Origin: Amycolatopsis regifaucium | GTDB lineage: Bacteria > Actinomycetota > Actinomycetes > Mycobacteriales > Pseudonocardiaceae | DNA length: 64,000 nucleotides | Assembly (NCBI RefSeq): GCF_001613935.1 | Contig: NZ_LQCI01000034.1 | Location: 969,031-1,033,030 of the forward strand | Direction of reading: 5' to 3' | In this document: positions 42,827 through 51,022 of the stretch, one piece after another | How the letters are laid out: every line of letters starts with the position of its first letter | How positions within the stretch are numbered: the first letter of the stretch is position 1 | Translations under genes and position numbers: made by a program | The notes under the pieces: model-generated | Database searches by the model: none | Seen by the model: the letters and a program-made list of their open reading frames with translations, nothing else | Told to the model about the DNA's origin: nothing

Positions 42827-45553
42827 CTAGTCGATCGGCGGTTCGCCCGGGTCCAGTTCGATGAGGTCGCCCTCGGCGAGCAGTTCCTCGATGGACGCCG
42901 GCAGCAGGTACGCCGACCCGCCACCGGGCTGGTTGAACCACGGGATCGCGACACCGGCGAGCGCTTCGAGCGGACGCTGCACGCGGTACACGTGGTACGG
43001 CCGGTTCACCCATTCCGGCACGAGCGAGCGCTCTTCGAACGGCGTCCCGGCCGCGTAGGTCAGGTTGCCGTTCGGGCCGCCGAAGCGGTCCAGCTCGCTG
43101 CCGGCGGGCAGCTCACGCAGTTCCTTGCCGCGGAACAGGGTCAGCGGCGGTTCACCGCTGAGCGGCGAGATCGGCCAGTTCTGCTTGGCGTCGGGCTGCC
43201 CGGCGTTCGCCGCGGCGGCGGGCGGACGAGCCGGTTCCTCGCGCCGCATCGGCGGCGGAGGCGGCGTCACCGGCGGTTCGCGCCGGGGCGGGGCGGGCGG
43301 CGGGCTCGACAGCGTCGGGTTCGGCCGCACGGGGGGCGCGGGCGGGACCGGAGCGGGGGCGGGCTCGTCGTCCAGGTCGTCTCCGAGCAGTTCCTCCGCC
43401 GTCGTGAACGCCGTCTGCTCCTGCGCCGGGATCGACTCCCGCGGCGGCACCGGATGCGAACCGGTGGCGACCTCGGGGGAGAGCGTCGCCAGCACGGGCG
43501 GTGCCGGAGTGGGCGGTTTCTCGGCAGGCGGCTCTTCGGCAGCGGACCGCTCGTCGAAGGACTGCTCGGCGGGGGGCGGAGCGCCGTTCGGGTTCAGCAG
43601 GACCTTGCCGAGCATGAACGCGGCCGCGTCCTCGGCGTCACCGAACACCGCCGGGTTGGTCAGCTTCCCGTCATACCAGCCGACCCGCCAGCCACCGCCG
43701 TCGACCTGCTCGACACTCCAGCCGTGTTCGGCCGGCGAGCCGATGCGGTAGACGTCGTCGGCCACGTCGAGTTCGTCGAACTTCGACTGCAGTTCGTTCA
43801 GCACCGGCACGGGGTGCTCGGCGCGGCGCGGCCGACGGTGCTCTTGGGGCTCCGGGGCCGCACGACGCGGGGCTTCCTCACGCCGCGGTTCGGGCTCCGG
43901 CCGGGGCAGATGCGCGGCCGCCACCGGGGCGGGCTGCTCCTGCGGCGGAGCGTCGACCTGCGTGACCTCGGAGTCCGACGGCGGGGGCACATTCGGCGCC
44001 TCCGCGTCGTGCGTGAGGAGGGGCAGCGAGTCGGCGTCGGCCTGCTCGACCGCCGTATAACCCGCAGTCGTCTCGGTGTCGTCCTGGTCGTACGACGCGT
44101 CCTCGGGCCGCGTGTCCTCGTGCTGCTGGGCGTAGGAGTCGCCCTGCACAGGCCTCGCGTACGTCGTGGCCTCGGGATCGGCGAGTGGCCGCTGATGCGG
44201 AGCCTGCGGTTCCTGCTCGGGCTCGGCGCGCTGGTGCGGTTCCTCGTCCTGCCGGGCTTCGTCGGCGTAGACGTCCTGCTCGGACTCGTGGAACTGCGCC
44301 TCTTCGTGCGGGTACTGCTCGTCGTAGCCGTCGGCGTACTGCTGCTCGGCGGCGGCTTCGTGGAAGTCCTGCGCCTGGTGGTCCTGAGTGTCGTAATCCT
44401 CTTCGTACCGCTGGGCCTGCTCGGCCTGGTTCGGAAGAGTGCTCTCGACGGCGGGGACGGCCGCGGCGGCCGCGACCGGGGCGGCCGCAGCGGCGGCCAT
44501 CGAACCAGCGTCCTGCCCCTGCTGGTGCGCAGGCGGGACGGGCGGCTGAGCGGCCTGGCTCGGGCCGGGAGCACCCGGACCCGCAGGACCGTTGGGGCCG
44601 GGCTGACCAGGGGCGCCCTGGTTGACCGGGGCCTGCTGCGGCGGAACCGGACCGTTCTGCGGCGGGCCCTGCGGCGGCGGTCCACCGGGACCACCCGGGC
44701 CGTTCGGCCGCTGCTGCGGGGGCTGATTCCCCCGGGTGAGGTAACCCGCCGCGGCCTGCAGCGTGGTGTCGTCGACGTCGGGCAGCGTGAAGCCGTTCTG
44801 CCGGACGTGGTCGATCAGGTCGATTTCCGGCGAGACGCCGTACTCGCGCAGGTAGAAGTTGACGGCGGCGGGCCAGATCCACTGGCCGTCGCTGTGGAAG
44901 GCGACCGGGACGGTGGCCTCGGGAGTCTGCGCGAGCCTGTCGATGTCGTAGCCGCGCTCGGTGACCACCAGCGGTGCGTGGTCGAGGTATTCGAGCAGCC
45001 TGTCCTGCTCCTCGATCTCCAGATCGGGCCGGTTGATCACCGGACGACCGGCGGGGCCGATGGTGTCGAAGATGCGGGCGATGCGGAAATGCGGTCCCGG
45101 TTGCTCCGGGCCGAGGCCGGACATGCGCCGGATCAGCCATTCGGGCACGTTCTCCTCGGAGCGGGGGAACATGCGGAGCTCGTCGGAGTACGCCTGCGGA
45201 GGCGGCGCGAGGCGCCACTGCGGCTCGTCGCGGTTGTACTCGAGGTTGTAGCTGGAGGGGTGGTCCAGCTGGTAACGGGCGTTGAACCAGGTGCCGCGGC
45301 CGTCGCGATACATCCCCGCGCGGAGCCTGCCGAACAGCGTCGCGATGTCGTGCGTCGCGACCCATTCGTGCGCGGTGCCGTCCTCGGTGATGATCTCGCC
45401 GGTCATCTCGTGGTACCTGCCGACGGCTCGGTACTCGGCGGTCACCTTCCGCCAATCACGCGGCGCGGCCCGCAGCAGGGCGAGGCCGATCTGCTTGACC
45501 AGGGTGTCCTGCTCGGTCGCGTTCAGCTGAGTCGTCGGTTGTGCCACGATCAC
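42827..45553 (-). CDS. TNT-domain (NAD glycohydrolase toxin) protein
   Basis: 908 residues. The C-terminal ~105 residues form a TNT domain (the tuberculosis necrotizing toxin fold of CpnT that cleaves NAD+): the catalytic Arg in DRFGGPNGN, His in NRPYHVYRV and Gln in PWFNQPGGGSAYLLP are all visible, and TPFEERSLVPEWVNRP is typical. The N-terminal ~110 residues (GRYHEMTGEIITEDG, GRGTWFNARYQLDHPSSYNLEYNRDEPQW) resemble the YezG/DUF600 immunity-type fold; a second domain (to about 270) has VPVAFHSDGQWIWPAAVNFYLREYGV. Pro/Gln-rich and acidic linkers and a ~75-residue domain (GWSVEQVDGGGWRVGWYDGKLTNPAVF) lie between. No signal peptide or membrane segment. The GTG at 45553 is chosen from a TACGGT -10 box six bases before it (leaderless). 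No IFT-like immunity gene is adjacent. Confidence 0.9.
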   Translation of the reverse strand: MIVAQPTTQLNATEQDTLVKQIGLALLRAAPRDWRKVTAEYRAVGRYHEMTGEIITEDGTAHEWVATHDIATLFGRLRAGMYRDGRGTWFNARYQLDHPSSYNLEYNRDEPQWRLAPPPQAYSDELRMFPRSEENVPEWLIRRMSGLGPEQPGPHFRIARIFDTIGPAGRPVINRPDLEIEEQDRLLEYLDHAPLVVTERGYDIDRLAQTPEATVPVAFHSDGQWIWPAAVNFYLREYGVSPEIDLIDHVRQNGFTLPDVDDTTLQAAAGYLTRGNQPPQQRPNGPGGPGGPPPQGPPQNGPVPPQQAPVNQGAPGQPGPNGPAGPGAPGPSQAAQPPVPPAHQQGQDAGSMAAAAAAPVAAAAAVPAVESTLPNQAEQAQRYEEDYDTQDHQAQDFHEAAAEQQYADGYDEQYPHEEAQFHESEQDVYADEARQDEEPHQRAEPEQEPQAPHQRPLADPEATTYARPVQGDSYAQQHEDTRPEDASYDQDDTETTAGYTAVEQADADSLPLLTHDAEAPNVPPPSDSEVTQVDAPPQEQPAPVAAAHLPRPEPEPRREEAPRRAAPEPQEHRRPRRAEHPVPVLNELQSKFDELDVADDVYRIGSPAEHGWSVEQVDGGGWRVGWYDGKLTNPAVFGDAEDAAAFMLGKVLLNPNGAPPPAEQSFDERSAAEEPPAEKPPTPAPPVLATLSPEVATGSHPVPPRESIPAQEQTAFTTAEELLGDDLDDEPAPAPVPPAPPVRPNPTLSSPPPAPPRREPPVTPPPPPMRREEPARPPAAAANAGQPDAKQNWPISPLSGEPPLTLFRGKELRELPAGSELDRFGGPNGNLTYAAGTPFEERSLVPEWVNRPYHVYRVQRPLEALAGVAIPWFNQPGGGSAYLLPASIEELLAEGDLIELDPGEPPID

Positions 45554-45665
45554 ATTTTGACCGTATCCGCGTCCGCGTGCACCCCGCATGTGGGTTTTGC
45601 CGCTCTTGACAACTCCGAAGACGCCCTGACCTGGTGTCCGGTAACTCACCCGGGATACTGACGAG

Positions 45666-45707
45666 GTGAACCGATTTGCCCGCGAGGCCATGAAGGACGA
45701 GGACTGA
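45666..45707 (+). CDS. 13-residue upstream ORF coupled to DUF3017
   Basis: GTG at 45666 codes VNRFAREAMKDED and its TGA overlaps the ATG of the DUF3017 gene (TGATG). It could be a leader that couples translation. No ribosome-binding site is clear. Confidence 0.3.
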   Translation: MNRFAREAMKDED

Positions 45708-46006
45708 TGGCGGTGGCCGGACAGCGGCGTGACCGTGGGGCACTGCTCCGTCACCTGCCGTTCCTGCTGGTGATGCTGGTGGTGGCAGTCGCGGCCCTGC
45801 GGATCGGCCAGTACCACTGGCGCCAGGGTGCGGCGCTGATCGGCGGGGCCCTGATGCTCGCGGGCCTGCTGAGGGCGGTCCTTCCCGACGTGAAGGCGGG
45901 CCTGCTGGCGATCCGGGGCAAGCCGGTCGACGTCCTGACTTATGGCGCGCTTTCTGTCTTGATCCTTTTCATCGCCCTCACGATCACTGGCGGTCCCCTG
46001 TCCTGA
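45707..46006 (+). CDS. DUF3017 membrane protein
   Basis: 99 residues with three hydrophobic helices: LPFLLVMLVVAVAALRIG, QGAALIGGALMLAGLLRAVLP and VLTYGALSVLILFIALTITGG. The short loop VKAGLLAIRGKPVDV between them is typical of DUF3017, a small actinobacterial protein often found next to folD. Here no folD is adjacent within the window. The function is unknown. Confidence 0.85.
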   Translation: MAVAGQRRDRGALLRHLPFLLVMLVVAVAALRIGQYHWRQGAALIGGALMLAGLLRAVLPDVKAGLLAIRGKPVDVLTYGALSVLILFIALTITGGPLS

Positions 46007-46029
46007 TGCGCGTGGAGGCGCTTTGAGGG

Positions 46030-47199
46030 TCAGGAAGCCATCGCGGGGACCCGGGCCTCACGGCGGTCGAGACCGCCGGAGATCGCCGCCAGGGAAAGCC
46101 CCAGCACGGCCAGCGACGCGCCGACCCAGTTGGGCGCGACCAGGCCGAGCCCGCCCGCGATCACCAGGCCGCCGAGGTAGGCGCCGATCGAGTTCGCGAT
46201 GTTGAACGCCGACTGCACCGCGGCCGAGACCAGCGACGGCGTCCCGCCCGCCTTCTCCATGATCCTGGCCTGCATCATCGGGCCGATCATGAAGCCGGCG
46301 AGGCCGACGAAGAAGATCGTCACCGCGGCGCCGACCTTGCCGTTCGCGGTGATCGTGAAGATCGCCAGTACCGCCGCGAGCCCGGAAAGCGCCAGGTAGA
46401 GGCTCGGCATCAGCGCCTTGTCGGCGAGCCTGCCGCCGAGGTAGTTGCCGATCGTCATGCCGACCCCGGCCAGCGAGAGCAGCAGGGTGACGTTCGACGG
46501 CGAGTAGCCGGTGACGTCGGTCAGCATCGGCGCGATGTAGGACAGGCAGGCGAACACGCCGCCGAGGCCAAAGGTGACGATCGCGAGGGCGAGCCACACC
46601 TGCGGACGGCGGAAGGCGCCGAGTTCGCCGCGCAGCGACGGTTCGGCCGGTTTGCCCTGGTGGGGGACCAGTTTCGCGATCGCGGCGATGGCGACCAGGC
46701 CGATCAAAGCGACGACGCCGAACGTCGCGCGCCAGCCGACCTTCTGGCCGAGCAGCGTCCCCAGCGGCACGCCGACGACGTTGGCCAGGGTCAGGCCCAT
46801 GAACATCATCGAGACGGCCTTCGCGCGTTCGCCCGGCTTGGCCAGGCTGGACGCGACGACCGCGCCGGCGCCGAAGAAGGCGCCGTGCGGCAGGCCCGCG
46901 AGGAAGCGGAAGGCGACGCCGAAACTTTGGTTCGGCGAGAGCGCGAAGAGGGCGTTGCCGAGTGTGAACAGCCCCATCATCGCCAGCAGCATGGTCTTGC
47001 GTGGCAGCCGGACCGCGGCCGCGGTGAGCAGCGGGGCGCCGACCACGACGCCGAGGGCGTAGCCGGAGATGAGGTAACCGGCGGACGGGATCGACACGCC
47101 GAAATCAGCGGCGGCTTCGGGCAGCACGCCCATCATGACGAATTCGGTGGTTCCGATGCCGAAGGCACCGATGGCGAGCGCGAGCAGCGCGACGGGCAC
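46030..47199 (-). CDS. MFS efflux transporter (AraJ-like)
   Basis: 389 residues, twelve helices. The first is LLALAIGAFGIGTTEFVMMGVLPEAAADFGVSI, with the TTEFV motif of sugar/drug efflux MFS proteins. The loop 2-3 motif is degenerate and the second-half R-x-ADK is visible (GGRLADKALMP). Proton-driven export of an unknown substrate. GTG start after GGAAGGAGAGCC. It follows an ArsR regulator and a small ORF on the same strand, so it is probably part of their regulon. Confidence 0.92.
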   Translation of the reverse strand: MPVALLALAIGAFGIGTTEFVMMGVLPEAAADFGVSIPSAGYLISGYALGVVVGAPLLTAAAVRLPRKTMLLAMMGLFTLGNALFALSPNQSFGVAFRFLAGLPHGAFFGAGAVVASSLAKPGERAKAVSMMFMGLTLANVVGVPLGTLLGQKVGWRATFGVVALIGLVAIAAIAKLVPHQGKPAEPSLRGELGAFRRPQVWLALAIVTFGLGGVFACLSYIAPMLTDVTGYSPSNVTLLLSLAGVGMTIGNYLGGRLADKALMPSLYLALSGLAAVLAIFTITANGKVGAAVTIFFVGLAGFMIGPMMQARIMEKAGGTPSLVSAAVQSAFNIANSIGAYLGGLVIAGGLGLVAPNWVGASLAVLGLSLAAISGGLDRREARVPAMAS

Positions 47200-47269
47200 G
47201 GCTCTCCTTCCGGGGTTGTACTGGTAAACGATTACTCACCCACCGTCGCGGATGGTCGACTGAATCGAT

Positions 47270-47389
47270 TTAGGTCTCGGGCACAAAAGAAGACAGCGCG
47301 TGCGGCCCCAGCGTCGACGAGCTGTCCTGCATCCAGTTCAACGGATCGAGGGCGCCTTTGTCATCCCGGTTTCGGGTGAGGCTGCCCAC
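47270..47389 (-). CDS. 39-residue ORF after the ArsR gene
   Basis: GTG two bases after the regulator's stop (TAAGGGTG). It starts VGSLTRNRDDKGALDPLNWM, has a Ser-rich middle and ends HALSSFVPET, followed by TAA. Codon third positions are about 80% G or C, like a real gene. It would be the second gene of arsR-like-sORF-MFS. No family was recognised; it may be a small peptide or the end of a lost gene. Confidence 0.4.
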   Translation of the reverse strand: MGSLTRNRDDKGALDPLNWMQDSSSTLGPHALSSFVPET

Positions 47390-47391
47390 CC

Positions 47392-47712
47392 TTAGCGGCG
47401 GGCGGCGAGGACTCCCTGGAGCAGTCCCGGGAAGAGCTCGTCGAGATCGTTGCGGCGCAAGGAGTTGTAGCGCGTGGTGCCCTGCTGGCGGCCCATGATG
47501 ACGCCCGCTTCGCGCAGGGTGCGCAGGTGATGGGTGAGTGTGGACTTGGTCACGGCGACGTCGAATCCGCTGCAGGAGATCTCGGTGCCGGACTCGGCCA
47601 GCTGGCGCACCATGTCGAGGCGCACCGGGTCGGCGAGCGCGGCGAGGACCGCCTCGATCCGGATCTCGTCCTGCCCGGGGTAGACGTACTGCGGAGTGGT
47701 GGTCGCGGCCAT
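47392..47712 (-). CDS. ArsR-type winged-helix repressor
   Basis: 106 residues. Winged helix-turn-helix (AVLAALADPVRLDMVRQLAESGTEISCSGFDVAVTKSTLTHHLRTLREAGVIMGRQQGTTRYNSL). It has a single Cys in the recognition region and lacks the ELCVCDL metal-binding motif of classical ArsR/SmtB. It probably senses a small molecule or redox state. ATG start. It is likely the repressor of itself and of the MFS gene downstream. Confidence 0.9.
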   Translation of the reverse strand: MAATTTPQYVYPGQDEIRIEAVLAALADPVRLDMVRQLAESGTEISCSGFDVAVTKSTLTHHLRTLREAGVIMGRQQGTTRYNSLRRNDLDELFPGLLQGVLAARR

Positions 47713-47718
47713 GAGTCC

Positions 47719-47785
47719 ATAGTACGACGCCCCTCGAACTTCCCGGGAGTTCGTAGTACGGTATTCATCGAACTACGACAACCAT
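47719..47785. promoter_or_regulatory. operator-like repeats before the ArsR gene
   Basis: CGAACTTCCCGGGAGTTCG (47735-47753) is a near-perfect palindrome, flanked by two AGTACG boxes (47721 and 47755) and followed by TCGAACTACGAC. It covers the expected promoter of the repressor, consistent with autoregulation. Confidence 0.6.
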
Positions 47786-47804
47786 CGAACAACGACCCCG
47801 AAGC

Positions 47805-47942
47805 GACTTTCGCCCCCTGATCGCGATCCGGCGCCAGCCGGGCGCCCCGGGCACCGGATCGCGTTTAGCGGGCTAAACGCGATCCGGCGGGCACCTGGGT
47901 GACCGGGCCCGGAGCGACTTCCGCCCCCTGATCGCGATCCGG
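47805..47942. repeat. mixed repeat cluster, family B-A-B
   Basis: Two family B arms in the same orientation (47805-47831 starting GACTTTCGCCCCCTGATC, and 47916-47942 starting GACTTCCGCCCCCTGATC), with a perfect family A palindrome GCGTTTAGCGGGCTAAACGC at 47861-47880 between them. The whole lies between the repressor promoter and the second MFS gene. Confidence 0.85.
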
Positions 47943-47989
47943 GCCGGGAGCGGGAGGCGACGTGAAAAGGGGTCTGGAGCTGGGGAGTC

Positions 47990-49159
47990 ATGACTTTCGC
48001 GCCACCTAGGACCTCGGTGCTGGCACTCGGCACCTTCGCGGTCGGCACCAGCGGCTACGTCGTCGCCGGGCTGCTGCCCGCGCTGACCGGCGAGCTCGGC
48101 GTCTCCGAGACGGCCGCCGCACAGCTGGTCACCGCCTTCGCCATCGCGTACGCGGTCGGCTCGCCGCTGTTCGCCGCGGTCACGGGCCGCTGGGAACGGC
48201 GCACCCTCCTGGTCGCCGCCCTCGTCGTCACCGCCATCGGCAACGCCCTCGCCGCCCTCGCGCCCGGCTACGTGACCCTCCTCCTGGCGCGGGTGGTCAC
48301 CGCGATCGGCGCGGCCGTGTTCACCCCCGCCGCCAGCGCGGTCGCCGCCGAACTCACCACCCCCGAACGCCGGGGCCGCGCCGTCGCGCTCGTCTTCGGC
48401 GGCCTGACCATCGCGACCATTCTGGGCGTCCCGCTCGGCAGCGTCCTTTCGCAGAGCGTCGGCTACCAGGCCGTCTTCGCACTGGTCGCGGCCTTCTCGC
48501 TCCTCGGCGCCTTCGCGGTCCGGATGGTCCTGCCCGCCGTCCCGGCACCGCCTCCGGTCCGCCTGGCCGAACGGTTCACCGTCGCCAAGGACCCGCGCGT
48601 ACTCGCCATGCTCGGCGCGACCGTGCTCGGCTGCCTCGCCGCGTTCTCCGTCTACACCTTCATCTCGCCGGTCCTGTCCGCCACGGCGGGCGTCCACGGC
48701 ACGACGGTCAGCCTGCTGCTGTTCGTCTACGGCGCGGGCGGCGCGCTCGGCAACGTCCTCGGTGGCCGCGCGACCGACCGCTGGGGCGCCAGGGGACCAC
48801 TGCTGGCCGTGTTCGGCGGGATCACCGTGGTGCTCGCGATGCTGCCGCTGGTGGCGACCACCGTCGCGGGCGCGGCCGTCGTCCTCTTCATCTGGGGACT
48901 GGCCACCTGGTCGATCAACCCGCCGATCCAGCACCGGCTGATCGAGTTGTCCAGCAAGAACGCCGGGCTCGTCCTCTCGCTCAACGCGTCCGCCATCTAC
49001 CTCGGCGTCGGCCTCTCGGGCGTGGTCGGGGGAGCGGTGCTCAGCGGCGGCGGTCCGCTCCTGCTGCCCGAGATCGCGGCCATACTGACCGCGCTGGGCG
49101 CGGCCGTGGTCGTGACGGGCTGGCGGAGCCGCGTGCGGCGGCCCGCGCTGGCCGAGTGA
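47990..49159 (+). CDS. MFS transporter (drug-efflux type)
   Basis: 389 residues, twelve helices beginning VLALGTFAVGTSGYVVAGLLPALTGELGV, with the TSGYVVAGLLP start of the AraJ/CmlA-like efflux branch. The loop 2-3 motif A is visible as GRWERRTLLV and motif C-like GGLTIATILGVPLGSVL. Substrate unknown. ATG start after GGAGTC. Not obviously in an operon; the DUF1918 gene converges three bases beyond its stop. Confidence 0.92.
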   Translation: MTFAPPRTSVLALGTFAVGTSGYVVAGLLPALTGELGVSETAAAQLVTAFAIAYAVGSPLFAAVTGRWERRTLLVAALVVTAIGNALAALAPGYVTLLLARVVTAIGAAVFTPAASAVAAELTTPERRGRAVALVFGGLTIATILGVPLGSVLSQSVGYQAVFALVAAFSLLGAFAVRMVLPAVPAPPPVRLAERFTVAKDPRVLAMLGATVLGCLAAFSVYTFISPVLSATAGVHGTTVSLLLFVYGAGGALGNVLGGRATDRWGARGPLLAVFGGITVVLAMLPLVATTVAGAAVVLFIWGLATWSINPPIQHRLIELSSKNAGLVLSLNASAIYLGVGLSGVVGGAVLSGGGPLLLPEIAAILTALGAAVVVTGWRSRVRRPALAE

Positions 49160-49162
49160 CGC

Positions 49163-49351
49163 CTATTCGGCGCGCGGCTGGACTTCGCAGTCGGGTCCGG
49201 GGAAGACCAGCCCTTCGTGTCCGTCGGCGAACCGGACGAGATACGGCGGGGCGCCGTGTTCTCCGCGTACCTCAAGGATTTCGCCGCGCTGCTCAGCCGA
49301 GCCCACCGTGCGTCCGTGCACGTGGATCTCGTCTCCGACGGTCGCGTGCAT
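49163..49351 (-). CDS. DUF1918 protein
   Basis: 62 residues. The small beta-barrel DUF1918 common in actinobacteria: MHATVGDEIHVHGRTVGSAE and GEILEVRGEHGAPPYLVRFADGHEGLVFPGPDCEV. ATG at 49351; the frame is open upstream only in non-coding sequence. Function unknown. Confidence 0.9.
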   Translation of the reverse strand: MHATVGDEIHVHGRTVGSAEQRGEILEVRGEHGAPPYLVRFADGHEGLVFPGPDCEVQPRAE

Positions 49352-49463
49352 GAATACCACCTCCGACGCTTCAAGGTTAGGAGCGTCGGAGGTGATCCCG
49401 CTACCGGGCGAGCCCGGGCGAAATGGCGGGCTTGCCGTGCCCCGTCGCCGATAAGCTGCCCGG

Positions 49464-50108
49464 ATGACCGACGTACTCGACGTGGTGGACGGGAGGAGCG
49501 GCGAACTCGTGCTTCGCCGCGCGGGCGAGGATTTCGAAGTCATCGCCAACGGGGTCTTCCTGATGGACACCCGAAACGGTGAATCCGAACGGTTACTCGT
49601 CTCGGTGGCGGCGGATCTGGTGCCGGGCAAGGCACGGATGCTGATCGGTGGCCTCGGTGTCGGCTGTTCGCTGCGTGCCGCGCTGGACCATCCCGGCGTC
49701 GGCGAGATCGTGGTCGTCGAGCGCGAACCCGCGGTGATCGGCTGGAATCGCGAGGGCCCGCTCAAGGACGTCCACGGCGACGCCCTCTCCGACGAGCGGG
49801 TCATCGTGGTCGAAGCCGATCTGGTGAAGTGGTTGCGCCGGACGGAAGAGCGGTTCGACGCGCTGTGCCTCGACATCGACAACGGTCCTGAGTGGACGGT
49901 CACCGACGGTAACGCGAAGCTGTATCAGAACGAAGGCCTCGACATGCTCGCCGCGCGGCTACGACCCGGCGGCGTGCTCGGCGTGTGGAGCGCCGAGTCG
50001 GTTCCGTCGTTCGCGAAGCGGCTGCGAGCACGATTCGGTGCGGTGCGGGAGCTGAAGATCCCGGTGCCGCAAGGAGCACCGGACGTGCTGTGGTTCGCGC
50101 GGGTGTAG
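49464..50108 (+). CDS. spermidine-synthase-like protein
   Basis: 214 residues, a class I Rossmann fold of the polyamine aminopropyltransferase family without the N-terminal strand domain. It has the nucleotide motif MLIGGLGVGCSLRAAL and the acidic EREP (VVVEREPAVIGW). LVKWLRRTEERFDALCLDIDNGPEW carries the conserved DxDNGP in place of the usual DxxDP. A methyl or aminopropyl transfer function is likely but the substrate is unknown. ATG start. Confidence 0.88.
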   Translation: MTDVLDVVDGRSGELVLRRAGEDFEVIANGVFLMDTRNGESERLLVSVAADLVPGKARMLIGGLGVGCSLRAALDHPGVGEIVVVEREPAVIGWNREGPLKDVHGDALSDERVIVVEADLVKWLRRTEERFDALCLDIDNGPEWTVTDGNAKLYQNEGLDMLAARLRPGGVLGVWSAESVPSFAKRLRARFGAVRELKIPVPQGAPDVLWFARV

Positions 50109-50683
50109 CGGACGCCGCGCGGGTCAACGCTCGCTGGTGCGACACGGTATGCCGGTCACACGGATTCACCGGCACGTTCGGCCCGCGCTCCTGGAGATCG
50201 GCACGCCGGACACCGCCGCTGTACCCGGACGCGGTGACCCTGGCACCGGACGCGTCGGTGTCGGACGTGCTGGACGGGATCGACACGTCGCCGGGCTGCT
50301 CGGTGAAGGACAGTTTCGGTTGCCTGGACCTCTCCGAAGCGGGCTTCGAGGTGCTCTTCGAAGCCACCTGGATCGCGCGGGAGGTCCGGATGCCGCTCGA
50401 ACCGGGCTGGTCCCGGATGCCGGATCAGTTCGACGATCCGTTCGTCGCGGTGTGGTCCGACGGTGTCTCCGGCGTGACGGCCAACCGTGACGGCGACTTC
50501 GCCGGACTGTCCAATTTGTACACTCGCGGCGATCTCGGCGACGCGTGGCGTGGCGCGACCTCGGCGGTCGCCACGACGTTTCCCGGCCTGCCGATCACCG
50601 GCTACGAACGCGGCGACGACCTCGCCGCCGCCTTACGGGCCGGGTACACGGCGCTGGGGCCGCTGCGGATCTGGCTGAAATGA
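50090..50683 (+). CDS. conserved hypothetical protein (GNAT-like)
   Basis: 197 residues. The frame contains VNARWCDTVCRSHGFTGTFGPRSWRSARRTPPLYPDA and a C-terminal half ending in SEAGFEVLFEATWIAREV and LRAGYTALGPLRIWLK. That style is known from actinobacterial GNAT-related proteins, but the acetyl-CoA motif RxxGxG/A is not visible. The GTG at 50090 overlaps the preceding gene by 19 bp and has AAGGAG 13 bases before it. Start and function are uncertain. Confidence 0.7.
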   Translation: MVRAGVADAARVNARWCDTVCRSHGFTGTFGPRSWRSARRTPPLYPDAVTLAPDASVSDVLDGIDTSPGCSVKDSFGCLDLSEAGFEVLFEATWIAREVRMPLEPGWSRMPDQFDDPFVAVWSDGVSGVTANRDGDFAGLSNLYTRGDLGDAWRGATSAVATTFPGLPITGYERGDDLAAALRAGYTALGPLRIWLK

Positions 50684-50690
50684 TCGCCGG

Positions 50691-51022
50691 ATGGAGATCA
50701 CCACCTGGCACCTCGAACAGACCTCGCCGGACGACCTGAGCGCCGCGAAACCGCCCGCCGTCCCGGTGAAGGTCGCCCGCGCCGAACTGGGCGCGGTGGA
50801 TCGGGTGGCTGGACAGGCCCGGTGTCGAGGCCTGGGTGGCCTACGCGCAAGGAACGCCGTGCGGGTATTTCGGACTCGACGGCAGCGACGGTCTCGAAGG
50901 CACTGTCGAACTCGCGTACTTCGGGCTGATGTCGTCCTTCGTCGGGAAGGGCATCGGAAGTCGAGCAGGCCGAACTGCCCGCCGAGACGCCGGGGCCGTG
51001 GCCGGGAGCCGGGAAGAAGTAG
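50691..51022 (+). pseudogene. GNAT acetyltransferase with internal deletions
   Basis: Starts MEITTWHLEQTSPDDLSAAK at ATG 50691. After VARAELG near 50795 the match jumps frame to RWIGWLDRPGVEAWVAYAQG and TPCGYFGLDGSDGLEGTVEL, with the acetyl-CoA motif SFVGKGIGS. Near 50961 it jumps again to VEQAELPAETPGPWPGAGKK and a stop at 51020-51022. About 30 and 55 residues of the normal ~185-residue protein are therefore missing in the two gaps, with frame changes. An inactive relic. Confidence 0.88.

Noticed and set aside
47735..47753. Possible LexA box before the ArsR gene
   Set aside because: TCGAAC and GTTCG are present but the spacing is about eight bases, not four; better explained as a repressor operator.
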